Source: CBDBES01 sp965204465 (GTDB lineage Bacteria; Spirochaetota; Leptospiria; Turneriellales; CBDBES01). Taken from it: a DNA stretch of 64,000 bases. Under the pieces are notes generated by a model. The model was not told the DNA's origin and did not search any database. It saw only the letters and a program-made list of their open reading frames with translations. The position numbers were made by a program, and so were the translations under genes. Below, in pieces: positions 17,557 through 27,071 of this stretch (its first letter is position 1; each line of letters opens with the position of its first letter). The stretch spans positions 124,001 through 188,000 of the forward strand of contig OZ241995.1 in NCBI GenBank assembly GCA_965204465.1, read 5' to 3'.

Positions 17557-19713
17557 CTAAGGAACGAAATATCCTCCTATTTCTGATCCAACACGCTTAT
17601 GCAATTTAACATTCAGCTTTAATTCCATGTATTGACCTTTCCACTCTTTAAGAGCATGTGTTTTATAGTATATCACATGCCTTTCTTTTTTTTGGCTACG
17701 TATCCTTTTGTTTATATCTTTTAAAGAGGAAGAATAGGCTTTGTAATATTCCCCTCTTGTATTTCTGGCCATTTGCATCAGAGTCTCTTTTTTATCCTTG
17801 GCATTTAAAATACCAGGGCTTTCAAAGTTAATGATGTACAAAGGAATATGATTATTTTTCAGAAAATTTTCAGTCTTCCACATGGAAATACTTCCAGAAT
17901 GATATTCATCTATTTCTCCTTCATGGATCCAGATCAATGCCCTTTTGCCTTTTTCTTTTAGAAGGGATTGTCCTGCATAATATAAATTTTTTCCTAAATT
18001 CTTATACATATTAGAATTTGATTCTGCTGCTTCTTTTTTAGGATTGATTTTCTGTATTCTATCTTTTAAGAGTATTCTGGAATTTGTCCAGGGAGTTTCA
18101 TCCTGATAATTCATTCTATATCCGATCAGTTTAATTTTATCTTTTTGTCTAAGATCGGAAATAATAAAATTCAATGTTCTTTTTAGTCCTTCCTGGTATT
18201 CTTTCATTTTTTTCGTGCGGGATACAAGAATGGATATCTTCATTTGATTTGTGAAATTTTGTAAATAATCTTTTCTGACCCCTTGTATACGGACATTATT
18301 TTCAAATATTTCAAAATTTTTTTCATTTAGGTCAGAAACATAATTTCTAAGATGATCCTTTATAGAAACCCAAAGCGCAATCACAGGAAAGCTATTAGTA
18401 TCCACTCTCTCTAACCAAATTTCAAGGTTATTCATTAAGGCTTTTTCGGGAGAAAATTGAATTAGCTTATGATCAGAATAATCTGCCACATATAGATTGT
18501 CCAGAGAGTCTAGCATAATGCTATACGGTTTAATAAATTTTTTATTTCCTTCTTCCTGAGTTCTATATTCATTTATACTTTTGACCTTGTTGGATTTCAA
18601 ATCATATACAAATACACTTCCCGTTTCATCGGCTATGCTCAGGTAATTTTGTTTCTGGTTCAAATGAATGTGTCTTGGTTTTTTTAAAAAATTTTGACCA
18701 AATGAACTTATGAAGTTACCATATTCATCAAAAATAGATATTTTATTCTGCCCTTTCCCGGATACATAAATTTTACCTGCTTTATGGCAGGCAATCCCAA
18801 ACGGGCTATTTAAAAAATGTCCATTTTCCTTTTCAGGAAATGAGATGCTAAAAGAACCTGATTGGGATATCTTCTGTACCCTATGATTTCCGCTATCGAC
18901 TACATAGAAGTATTTATTCAAATAGCATATCCCTGCGGGACCTCTGAACTCAAGATTTTCATCTCCAGAATGACCTAATTCTTCCAATGAATCAAATATA
19001 GGGATCAATCCATTCTTATCCCATTTTATTCTATGAATACTGTCTGCTTTAAAATCAGTGATCCATATCTGATTATTTCCAAAAGACCCACCCACTGGCA
19101 TGTTCAACTTTCCTGAGATTCTTCTCAAAGTTTCTGTAAATTCACCGTTCATGTCAATTCTCATAAAACTGCCTGTATTTAATTGATCCATAGATAACAA
19201 AAAAATATGATGATCGGGTAATTGCCCCACATATACGGGAAACATATATCTGGATTTATTTTTAGGTAGTATATACTTTAAAAATCTAAATTCCAGTTCA
19301 TTATCTTCTTCTAAAAATTTTAACTTTTGATCACTTAAATTTTTAAGATGATTTTCTATATTAGGGTATTTTTTTCCTGTAGAGACCATAGAAAGCCATT
19401 CATTTTCAGCTTCTCTAATATCTCCTGCAAAATATAATGCCTGCCCCAACATTCTTTTGGCCATTTGGTTTTTAGAATTAGAAGCAATGGATTTCAGGAA
19501 AAAGTCAATAGCCGCCTGAAAATGGTGATCATTATATAAAGCCAAGCCTCTATGTAGAAATACATTTGATTTTTCTTTGTGAAAAAGACTATCAGAATTA
19601 CTCTTGAAATCCAATGAGGCATATCGAAAACCTACCATGAATATTAAAATAGATAGAATTTTAAACAGAGTGGCTCGTTTTTTTTTCTGACGAATCATTT
19701 TCTTATGTCTCAT
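17557..19713 (-). CDS. Membrane-anchored TPR/NHL-propeller/VWA-like protein
   Basis: About 718 aa from the ATG at 19713 (a TTG lies three codons upstream). An N-terminal membrane anchor (LFKILSILIFMVGFRYASL) is followed by a short TPR region (HFQAAIDFFLKSIASN). An NHL-type propeller comes next (GPAGICYLNKYFYVVDSGNH, PFGIACHKAGKIYVSGKGQN, YSIMLDSLDNLYVADYSDHK). The C-terminal about 280 residues look like a VWA-related domain (NEKNFEIFENNVRIQGV, KISILVSRTKKMKE), but the metal-binding DxSxS is replaced by VSRTK. It is co-transcribed with the TPR gene downstream and probably works with it in the periplasm. Confidence 0.75.
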   Translation of the reverse strand: MRHKKMIRQKKKRATLFKILSILIFMVGFRYASLDFKSNSDSLFHKEKSNVFLHRGLALYNDHHFQAAIDFFLKSIASNSKNQMAKRMLGQALYFAGDIREAENEWLSMVSTGKKYPNIENHLKNLSDQKLKFLEEDNELEFRFLKYILPKNKSRYMFPVYVGQLPDHHIFLLSMDQLNTGSFMRIDMNGEFTETLRRISGKLNMPVGGSFGNNQIWITDFKADSIHRIKWDKNGLIPIFDSLEELGHSGDENLEFRGPAGICYLNKYFYVVDSGNHRVQKISQSGSFSISFPEKENGHFLNSPFGIACHKAGKIYVSGKGQNKISIFDEYGNFISSFGQNFLKKPRHIHLNQKQNYLSIADETGSVFVYDLKSNKVKSINEYRTQEEGNKKFIKPYSIMLDSLDNLYVADYSDHKLIQFSPEKALMNNLEIWLERVDTNSFPVIALWVSIKDHLRNYVSDLNEKNFEIFENNVRIQGVRKDYLQNFTNQMKISILVSRTKKMKEYQEGLKRTLNFIISDLRQKDKIKLIGYRMNYQDETPWTNSRILLKDRIQKINPKKEAAESNSNMYKNLGKNLYYAGQSLLKEKGKRALIWIHEGEIDEYHSGSISMWKTENFLKNNHIPLYIINFESPGILNAKDKKETLMQMARNTRGEYYKAYSSSLKDINKRIRSQKKERHVIYYKTHALKEWKGQYMELKLNVKLHKRVGSEIGGYFVP

Positions 19714-19793
19714 TATCGACAATTATAAAAAAAATATTAAAACAAATTTATTAAATTTATTTCTATATCCTTATCTATGTCGATAAATATAGT

Positions 19794-21146
19794 ATGGGGT
19801 ATCTATATAAAAATATATTTTTAATTTCTCTATACATTTTGGTTTCATATCATCCTATCGATGCGGATATAGATGAAGTTCATGCTTTTAGAAATTATAC
19901 AGACACCAGACTGGAACGCATGGAGATACTTGGCAAGGTAATTAGCACAGGTTATGTACAGCATGATTTTCAGCAACACAGAAAAATATTAGATTATTAT
20001 ACAAAAGAGAGAATGCTCACTGTATTGATGGGAGAATACCAGAATATTCGAATAGGTGATTTTATCTATATCATTGAAAAAGAAAATGATCATGATCGAT
20101 ATAAGAACGGTATTATTGTAGCCAAGGCAGAAGTATACTCTGTCTTTAAAACTGTATTACAGGGTTGGCTATTCAAGGCGAAAGGAAATTTCTCTCAAGT
20201 AAAGGCAGGCCATTTTGCCGCCCGACTAAAGGTCAATGAAGAACACTTGGATGCTCTTGTTCTTTTAAAGAAAGGCGATCGGGCTAGTTATCTGGGGCAG
20301 TTTTCAAAAGCAATTGCATTTTATGAAAAAAGCCTGGAAAAAGATATAAACAAACCAGAAACTTATTTCCAATTAGCGCATGTAAAGGACAAACTAGACA
20401 TTCCGGAAAGCTCTTTTATTTACATAAAAAAAGCCTGGGAGAGAATGAAAAGATTCCAGGATATAGATCTATTTTTAAAATTGCCCGGAAAATATTTAAT
20501 GTATTATAATGAAGCTATTAATGATGATCATTCTAGAATAATAAGTATAAAAGATTGTTCGTATGTATCGCAAGAGGATCGTACAAAATGTTATTTATTA
20601 AGAGATGCGCTACTAACTCTAAAAGAAATACGAAAATATAAACAGCAATTGGAATTATTTAGGCATAGACTCACGCCAGAGGCTCTTACATTGCTAAAAA
20701 CAAAAGGAATTCCTGATTATGAATTTCAGTATCAATTTGGGGAACTACTTCTAAAAATACATAAATATTTAAAGGATCATCGTCCTGTTAAAGTACTTTA
20801 TTGGCTTCAAAAAGAAGAAAGAAAAACGTTATATGAGCCTTTATATATGCCATATCAAAAAGAAAAATTTACCAAGCCTAAAAAAAAATGGGATGAAGCC
20901 TATTTAGAAGCTGCGATGTATCATTTTCAAATTGCGCATGAGCTGGACCCTTTGGACGGCAGATCCGCCTATAGTATTTTAGAGATATGTTATGAAAAAA
21001 TTCAGAATGGCATTCCAACATATAAAAAAGACATATACCGCTCATTGGCTCTGCATTATGGAAAAAAAATTATGAATTTGAGTCCTAAGAAAGGTTATAA
21101 CTGGCCCAGGATACGATTTTTATTGAATAGCATTTCCCAGCTTTGA
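19794..21146 (+). CDS. Exported TPR-containing hypothetical protein
   Basis: 450 aa with signal peptide (IFLISLYILVSYHPIDA). An early domain, GKVISTGYVQHDFQQ through YQNIRIGDFIYIIEKENDHD, looks like a small beta domain. One clear TPR pair follows (ASYLGQFSKAIAFYEKSLEK, ETYFQLAHVKDKLDIPESSF) and the rest is helical. It is divergent from the NHL/TPR operon (80 bp between starts) and may belong to the same envelope system. Its 3' end overlaps the 3' end of the convergent glycosyltransferase gene by 52 bp. Confidence 0.7.
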   Translation: MGYLYKNIFLISLYILVSYHPIDADIDEVHAFRNYTDTRLERMEILGKVISTGYVQHDFQQHRKILDYYTKERMLTVLMGEYQNIRIGDFIYIIEKENDHDRYKNGIIVAKAEVYSVFKTVLQGWLFKAKGNFSQVKAGHFAARLKVNEEHLDALVLLKKGDRASYLGQFSKAIAFYEKSLEKDINKPETYFQLAHVKDKLDIPESSFIYIKKAWERMKRFQDIDLFLKLPGKYLMYYNEAINDDHSRIISIKDCSYVSQEDRTKCYLLRDALLTLKEIRKYKQQLELFRHRLTPEALTLLKTKGIPDYEFQYQFGELLLKIHKYLKDHRPVKVLYWLQKEERKTLYEPLYMPYQKEKFTKPKKKWDEAYLEAAMYHFQIAHELDPLDGRSAYSILEICYEKIQNGIPTYKKDIYRSLALHYGKKIMNLSPKKGYNWPRIRFLLNSISQL

Positions 21147-21970
21147 TATTCTTTTAATCTGAAATAGTTTTTATATTTTAAAGCGCCTTTTTGAAGTATA
21201 TTGATCTTTCGAATGATTTCTTTGCTCCATTCTTCTTGTATTTTTTTAAACCTGGGATTATTTTTAAATAGAAGATAGAAACGATGCAATGCCAATACTC
21301 TTTGGCGATCTATTTCAATAGAACGACTTAGTTGATCCCAATTACCTCCATTTTTAATGATAAGTGGATCTTCCAGATAACCTACAGGATGTTCAAAATT
21401 TAATCTAAGCCATAATTCATAGTCCTCGGCTACTCTAAATGAAGGAAGAAATCCCTTAGCATGTTTCTCCCAAAAAAATCTACGGAATAATACAGCAGAA
21501 GGAGAAATTAAGCATCTTTTAAACATTCTTTTTACAAAGAGACCTCCTTGTTTTCGATGTTCTCTTCGTTGTTTAATGATTCTGTTATTTTTTTGCCATA
21601 TCTCATTACAATGGACCCAGTTTATGTTTTTATTTTTCTGTAAAAATTCAATCTGTAATTTTAGTTTATGGGGTAGCCAAATATCATCACTATCTAAAAA
21701 GGCAACAAAATCCCCTTTGCCTAAAGAGGCGCCCAGGTTACGTGCATAAGAGACCCCTTTATTTTGGTATAACCTTACATAATGTAGATCATTTTCTTTT
21801 AAAAAGAGTTGTTTTGCGATAGGAGTAAAAGAATTACTTCCATCTTCTATGACATATAAACAGACTTTTTTATAGGATTGCGCTAAAATACTTTCAACAG
21901 CTTTTAAAGTAAGAAAGCTGCGTTGGTAGGTAGGTATAATAACATCTGCATAGCCTTCATTCTTTGACAC
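21095..21970 (-). CDS. Family 2 glycosyltransferase
   Basis: 291 aa GT-A fold glycosyltransferase. It begins with DVIIPTYQRSFLTLKAVESI (nucleotide-binding strand), then VIEDGS and FVAFLDSDDIWLPHKL (the DxD metal/sugar-nucleotide motif). The acceptor side contains RVAEDYELWLRLNF (ED motif, catalytic base). The sugar and acceptor are unknown; cell-surface polysaccharide or LPS synthesis is the usual role. It is the last gene of a minus-strand run and overlaps the Smr gene by 14 bp. Confidence 0.9.
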   Translation of the reverse strand: MSKNEGYADVIIPTYQRSFLTLKAVESILAQSYKKVCLYVIEDGSNSFTPIAKQLFLKENDLHYVRLYQNKGVSYARNLGASLGKGDFVAFLDSDDIWLPHKLKLQIEFLQKNKNINWVHCNEIWQKNNRIIKQRREHRKQGGLFVKRMFKRCLISPSAVLFRRFFWEKHAKGFLPSFRVAEDYELWLRLNFEHPVGYLEDPLIIKNGGNWDQLSRSIEIDRQRVLALHRFYLLFKNNPRFKKIQEEWSKEIIRKINILQKGALKYKNYFRLKEYQSWEMLFNKNRILGQL

Positions 21971-22238
21971 TATTCAATAATTCCTCATCCGGAACTAATA
22001 GTCTTATTCTGATCGATCCCGGATCATTAAATACAAATTTATTTTGTATGATCTGCGCATGGTCTATTTCTGCAATGGATTCCAATACCATTTTTCTAAG
22101 AGTATAAGTCCCTATCCCATGAATAATTTTTACTTCCTCAACTCCTGCAAAAAAGTATTTTTCAATATCATGCAATAATTTTGCCTTCGCTTCTTCATAA
22201 TTCATCTTTCTTATGTAAATTATTTTTACTTTAGACAT
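21957..22238 (-). CDS. Stand-alone Smr domain protein
   Basis: 93 aa consisting almost only of an Smr (MutS2 C-terminal) domain: MNYEEAKAKLLHDIEKYFFA, then VEEVKIIHGIGTYTLRKMV with the HGxGxxxLRxxV signature, then NDPGSIRIRLL. Smr domains bind or nick structured DNA or RNA, and in MutS2 they act on collided ribosomes. Unlike the usual sequence, the first motif (LDLHG) is replaced by IRKMNYEEAK. It is in an operon between the DUF368 gene and the glycosyltransferase. Confidence 0.8.
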   Translation of the reverse strand: MSKVKIIYIRKMNYEEAKAKLLHDIEKYFFAGVEEVKIIHGIGTYTLRKMVLESIAEIDHAQIIQNKFVFNDPGSIRIRLLVPDEELLNSVKE

Positions 22239-22247
22239 GATCCACTT

Positions 22248-23138
22248 TTAAAGAGCTAACTTGGTTTCTAATCTATTTGAGGTTTTCTGTAAACTAAATA
22301 AAATGAACATTCCTAGTAGCATAAGGATAAAACCGCTGATATATTCATAATTGCTGGCATCTTTTAGATGATCCAAAGGCCATATCTTGACCAGGCTTCC
22401 TAGCATAATACCTGTTAGGGCAGCCATAGTACGGGTATAATATTTTTCCATTAAAAACCTGAGCAATCTTAAAAAAGAAAAAATACCGACTATGATACCT
22501 GCAACAAAAATGGAAATGATCTGAAAATCTAAATGATTCAGAGCCTCTATGATCAATTGATATTGACCTAGAATAGCAAGTACATAAGCCCCCGATATAC
22601 CCGGCAAGATCATGGCAGATATGGACAAGGTACCGGAAAAAAATATATAGAATAAACTCTCACTACCTTCTATTTGGGTAGAAAATTTTAAAAGGATAAA
22701 CACTAAAGAAGCAAATACTAAAATAATAGTAAATGCATTTATATTTTTTTCTGTCTCTTTATAGGGAACAGATAGAGAAATAAGAATCAATCCAAAGAAA
22801 AAACAATAGCATTGAAAAGGATAATGCAAAAGTATAAAAAAGATAACCTTAGAAGCAGCTAGTATACCAAGCAGTATACCAGAACCTAAGGTAATTAGAA
22901 ATATCCATTGTATTTCTCGTAGATTTTGTAGTCTTGATCCTCTTTTTTCTTTGCGTAAAAATGGGTTTAAAATGTAAATCAGATCAATAATATGTTTAAG
23001 ACTAATTGAGCTAAGAGACTGTATTAATTTAACATATATCCCTGTGATCAATGCAATTGTACCACCAGATACACCAGGTATGATGTCTGCGATTCCCATC
23101 CATATCCCCTTAAGAAATAGCTTTAATTTATCTTGCAT
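22248..23138 (-). CDS. DUF368 membrane protein, undecaprenyl-phosphate carrier (PopT-like)
   Basis: 296 aa polytopic membrane protein with the two inverted-repeat signatures of DUF368: IADIIPGVSGGTIALITGIY near the N-terminus and MILPGISGAYVLAILGQY in the middle. About eight membrane segments can be read. DUF368 proteins were shown to recycle undecaprenyl phosphate across the membrane (PopT). A glycosyltransferase two genes downstream fits a lipid-carrier role. The start ATG overlaps the stop of the GAF gene. Confidence 0.85.
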   Translation of the reverse strand: MQDKLKLFLKGIWMGIADIIPGVSGGTIALITGIYVKLIQSLSSISLKHIIDLIYILNPFLRKEKRGSRLQNLREIQWIFLITLGSGILLGILAASKVIFFILLHYPFQCYCFFFGLILISLSVPYKETEKNINAFTIILVFASLVFILLKFSTQIEGSESLFYIFFSGTLSISAMILPGISGAYVLAILGQYQLIIEALNHLDFQIISIFVAGIIVGIFSFLRLLRFLMEKYYTRTMAALTGIMLGSLVKIWPLDHLKDASNYEYISGFILMLLGMFILFSLQKTSNRLETKLAL

Positions 23139-24793
23139 CAGTCGAATAAAAATGAGTCTAAAGAAATAAGTGCTTCAAGAGGTCTGGCTAGTTTTTTTGT
23201 TTCTAATATAGGCCTTTTATATTCATCTTTATATTTGATCAAAATAGTATCTCTGATCTTTGCCATTAAATTTTCACTATCTTCTATGCGCATACCTTTT
23301 AGGATCAGAAAAAAGAAATTGGGTAATATTTCTATAAGGTGATCAGATTCCGATATATAGGAATGAATCGTTCTTTTAACAAATATTCTTATCTGATCCA
23401 ATTCTTTTTCATTCGTATCTTTTTTTATCCTCTTTGAATAGATTATTTTTATAGTAAGCATAATATAAGGTATTTTTTTTTCTTTTAAGTCTTGCTCTCT
23501 GTCTTGTACCAGAAGACGTAACTCATACAGAGGATATTCTATTTTTCTGTCAATTTCAACTTTTTTATCCATATCCATGCGATGCATTAAAAGACGCCAA
23601 TAATAATTTCTAATGATCAGTTGTAAATAAAGAAGCTCTTCTTTATTAAGTTCTTCCATTGTCTGTAGCAACAGGAAAACTCCTTCCAGATGATCTTTGA
23701 AATAAACTGGTAATACAAATATCTTGCTTGTTAAGGATATGTCTTCGGAAGAAAATTTTTTCATAAAAGTATTATTCTTTCGGAAATCTTTATATTCATA
23801 CCATCCCTTTAGTCTTTTTATTTCTATGATCCAATCTTCTTTGATCAAAGTGATCAGTCTTTGAACACTCATGGGCTGCAATCCCTCATATATAGCAGGA
23901 ATGAATTTTTGATTTTCTCTAAAGAAAAAAACATACTTCCGAACGCCGTAATTTTCTTCTATTGTCTTAGAAAAAATTTTCATGAACTCTTCTATGGATT
24001 CTGATTCTTCAAGGTATTCCAGATATTTTTTCATACCTTCGTGTTTGATATCTCTATTTTTCCAGAGTTTGGACCCTTGACTAAAAATGATTATTTTTTC
24101 AATAAATTTGTAATAATGCCCTAATATCTCTCCAAATAATTTCAGATATTGCAGATCTTCCAGATTATAATCAGGAAATCCCAAGGGTTTACCTACGATG
24201 ATCAATCCTACCAATTTAGATTCAAATATAATGGGAATCACCAGGTCAGCCTTTAAAGATGTGAACCATTTTTGTTCTTTTTTTGGTAATTCGTGCAATA
24301 GATCTTTAATATAATATAGTCTCATATTTAGGGCTAGTTTTTTAATTAGATCTGAAGTGAATGGAATGCTAAATTTTTTTTTTATTTTTAAGCCCCTATT
24401 CGCCTTTAATATTAAAGATTTTTCTGACATGAAAAAAATAGCGCTTTGGCGACATCCAATCTGGCCGATCAGAGTTAAAATAACAGTATCCCATAAATCT
24501 TCTTCAGTTTGGATGACTCCTAATTCTTTGGTAAATTCTATCAAACTGAGTAGGGATTCTATTTGACTCTGCTGGGCCAGACCATGCACAACAGGTCTGG
24601 TACTTGAATGCAGATCATCTAAGTGAAGGAATCTATCGGACTCTTCTAATTCTTTTTTATCTAATGAAAGTAATGTAGCATGTTCATAGGGTAGATATTT
24701 TTCCCAATCATCAACAACTAAGGAGGCTTTGGATAAGCGCTTCCTCTGAAAAATCTCTTTTTGAAATTTTAAGGCTTTTTGCAGTAAGCCCAT
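23138..24793 (-). CDS. GAF-domain protein with degenerate GGDEF-like C-terminus
   Basis: 551 aa, soluble. Residues about 80-235 form one GAF-like domain (LVIPIIFESKLVGLIIVGKP) and about 260-410 a second (FVLPVYFKDHLEGVFLLLQT). The last about 120 residues have the spacing of a nucleotide cyclase-like fold (YIMLTIKIIYSKRIKKDTNE, HLIEILPNFFFLILKGM) but no GGDEF motif, so diguanylate cyclase activity is unlikely. It is probably a sensor or scaffold. Its ATG shares one base with the TAA of the preceding acidic repeat gene, implying translational coupling. Confidence 0.7.
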   Translation of the reverse strand: MGLLQKALKFQKEIFQRKRLSKASLVVDDWEKYLPYEHATLLSLDKKELEESDRFLHLDDLHSSTRPVVHGLAQQSQIESLLSLIEFTKELGVIQTEEDLWDTVILTLIGQIGCRQSAIFFMSEKSLILKANRGLKIKKKFSIPFTSDLIKKLALNMRLYYIKDLLHELPKKEQKWFTSLKADLVIPIIFESKLVGLIIVGKPLGFPDYNLEDLQYLKLFGEILGHYYKFIEKIIIFSQGSKLWKNRDIKHEGMKKYLEYLEESESIEEFMKIFSKTIEENYGVRKYVFFFRENQKFIPAIYEGLQPMSVQRLITLIKEDWIIEIKRLKGWYEYKDFRKNNTFMKKFSSEDISLTSKIFVLPVYFKDHLEGVFLLLQTMEELNKEELLYLQLIIRNYYWRLLMHRMDMDKKVEIDRKIEYPLYELRLLVQDREQDLKEKKIPYIMLTIKIIYSKRIKKDTNEKELDQIRIFVKRTIHSYISESDHLIEILPNFFFLILKGMRIEDSENLMAKIRDTILIKYKDEYKRPILETKKLARPLEALISLDSFLFD

Positions 24794-26823
24794 TAAATTC
24801 CCAAATGGTTCATGACTTTTTGGTACAGTTTAAAATATTCAGATTGAGCAAATTTTCGAATGACATCATCCGGCAATTCTCCTAAGAGATTATCTAAATA
24901 AGAGATCACTTTTCTTATTTCAGATTCAGCAAGGCCATTAACAGGAATGGGCATATTTTCTCTTTCAGATCCAGTTTTTATCTTTTCCGTTTCTACAGAA
25001 GGTTCTTTGAACCCACCTTTACTTTCTTGTGGTAAGAGTAGATCATCTTGTTCTTCTTGTATATCCGGAGGGATACCAATATCTTCTTCTTTAAAAAAAT
25101 CATCTGATATAATATCTTCTCTTATTTTTTGTTTTGTAAAGGAAGAATTTGATGGAATATCTTCCATAATATCTTCTAGTTCATCCTTAGGAAGAGAAGC
25201 AGAACCATTCTTCTTTGTTTCTTCAAAAAAGTTTTCCGTAGCTTGTTTGTCTTGGGACTCTAAAGAAGCTACTCTCTTCTCTTCTTCTACTAGAATAGAC
25301 TCTTCTTGGGAAGTAGCGGCAATATTTTCTGATATTTCTTCAGTGGTTTCAGGAGTAGAAATAGATTCTTCCGCTGGGATTTCAGAAAATTCTTCCGATT
25401 TTTTCTCTGCTTCCGGATCTATAGAAGTGATCTCCTCTCCATCTGCTTCTGGCCTTTCTTCTGTTTCCGATGCATCTTTTTCAATATTCTCTAAGATGTC
25501 TTCTAATGCTTCTTCTTCAGAAGCTTCTATCTCCGATTCCGTTTGTTCTGTGGCATCCTCTTGTTTATCATCAGAGGACTCCAGGGAAGCGCTTGTAATA
25601 TTCTCAAGAGAATCTTTATCAATAGAAATGGGTCCATCTTCTGAGGTTTCAAAAAAGTCTTCTGATTCTTTATCTTCTTCTGAATCCGATTCCGTTTGTT
25701 CTACGGCATCCTTTTCCTTATCATCAGAGGATTCCAGGGAAGCGCTTGTAATATTTTCAAGAGAATCTTTATCAATAGAAATGGGTCCATCTTCTGAGGT
25801 TTCAAAAAAGTCTTCTGATTCTTTATCTTCTTCTGAATCCGATTCCGTTTGTTCTACGGCATCCTTTTCCTTATCATCAGAGGACTCCAGGGAAGCGCTT
25901 GTAATATTCTCAAGAGAATCTTTATCAATAGAAATGGATTCATCTTCTGAGGTTTCAAAAAAGTCTTCTGATTCTTTATCTTCTTCTGAATCCGATTCCG
26001 TTTGTTCTACGGCATCCTCTTGCTTATCATCAGAGGACTCCAGGGAAGCGCTTGTAATATTCTCAAGAGAATCCTTATCAATAGAAATGGGTCCATCTTC
26101 TGAGGTTTCAAAAAAGTCTTCTGATTCTTTATCTTCTTCTGAATCCGATTCCGTTTGTTCTACGGCATCCTCTTGTTTATCATCAGAGGATTCCAGGGAA
26201 GTACTTGTAATATTTTCAAGAGAATCTTTATCAATAGAAATGGATTCATCTTCTGAGGTTTCGAAAAAGTCTTCTGATTCTTTATCTTCTTGTGAATCCG
26301 ATTCCGTTTGTTCTACGGCATCCTCTTGCTTATCATCAGAGGACTCCAGGGAAGCGCTTGTAATATTCTCAAGAGAATCCTTATCAATAGAAATGGGTCC
26401 ATCTTCTGAGGTTTCAAAAAAGTCTTCTGATTCTTTATTCTCTTCTTGGTCGACATCTTTAGTTTGAATTTGCCTTGAAATAGGATCGGTTTCATCATGG
26501 TCATCTGAAAATATATCAGAAAGAGATGTCTCTTTAAAAGAATATTTTTCATCATCTTTCTGAATTACTCCATTTTCTGAAATTGGGATTTCATCAGATG
26601 GCAAATCTATTTTCTGTGCTTCCTCACCATATTCCAATTTTTCTTCAATTTTAGATAGGGATTCTTTTTTTTCTTTTGTTTCATCCATATTGTTATCTAA
26701 TTCTAAATTAATATCATCAGAGTCAGAGGATTCCATAGAATCAAAAAAGAGATCATCAATTATATCTACATTAGAATTTTCCTGAGTATCTAATAAATTA
26801 TTTTTTTCTTTTATTTTTTTCAC
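24793..26823 (-). CDS. Very acidic protein with six 51-aa repeats
   Basis: 676 aa, GTG start. The N-terminal about 120 residues are acidic and disordered. Six near-identical 51-residue units follow (KESEDFFETSED, then GPISIDKD or ESISIDKD, SLENIT, SLESSDDK). There is then more acidic linker. The C-terminal about 50 residues are different and look folded: LAESEIRKVISYLDNLLGEL, DDVIRKFAQSEYFKLYQKV. I do not recognise the protein; the C-terminal segment looks like a docking domain. There is no signal peptide. It leads the operon acidic protein - GAF - PopT - Smr - GT2. The gap 26824-27071 upstream holds only its presumed promoter. Confidence 0.8.
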   Translation of the reverse strand: MKKIKEKNNLLDTQENSNVDIIDDLFFDSMESSDSDDINLELDNNMDETKEKKESLSKIEEKLEYGEEAQKIDLPSDEIPISENGVIQKDDEKYSFKETSLSDIFSDDHDETDPISRQIQTKDVDQEENKESEDFFETSEDGPISIDKDSLENITSASLESSDDKQEDAVEQTESDSQEDKESEDFFETSEDESISIDKDSLENITSTSLESSDDKQEDAVEQTESDSEEDKESEDFFETSEDGPISIDKDSLENITSASLESSDDKQEDAVEQTESDSEEDKESEDFFETSEDESISIDKDSLENITSASLESSDDKEKDAVEQTESDSEEDKESEDFFETSEDGPISIDKDSLENITSASLESSDDKEKDAVEQTESDSEEDKESEDFFETSEDGPISIDKDSLENITSASLESSDDKQEDATEQTESEIEASEEEALEDILENIEKDASETEERPEADGEEITSIDPEAEKKSEEFSEIPAEESISTPETTEEISENIAATSQEESILVEEEKRVASLESQDKQATENFFEETKKNGSASLPKDELEDIMEDIPSNSSFTKQKIREDIISDDFFKEEDIGIPPDIQEEQDDLLLPQESKGGFKEPSVETEKIKTGSERENMPIPVNGLAESEIRKVISYLDNLLGELPDDVIRKFAQSEYFKLYQKVMNHLGI
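25530..26440. repeat. 153-bp tandem repeats inside the acidic-protein gene
   Basis: Six copies of a 153-bp unit, equal to 51 codons, lie at roughly 153-bp spacing (the TTCTGAGGTTTC motif recurs near 25643, 25796, 25949, 26102, 26255 and 26408). Copies differ by only a few bases, mostly alternating GPIS/ESIS codons and QED/KED variants. This points to recent expansion and probable copy-number variation. Confidence 0.85.
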
Positions 26824-27071
26824 TTTATTTTATTTGAGAGATTAAAAACGCAATTTCACTTCTCCTATGTCCCCTTGTAATTGTAAAGTCATTTTTCTTT
26901 TTTCTAAAATTTTGTAGCCATGGTGTAATTGTTTTTTGAAAAGCAATTTACAAAATAAAATTAATATATCTTATTATTTTTATCGGAAAAATATAAATCT
27001 TTTCTTTAAAGAAGAAATATCATAAAAGGGATTCTTCCACAGGGTTTTTTCCGCAAGTTATGTATACTATT

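Noticed and set aside
24947..26467. 506-codon Ser-rich plus-strand frame opposite the acidic protein
   Set aside because: Mirror of repeated acidic codons on the true strand; the real gene is coupled to its neighbours.
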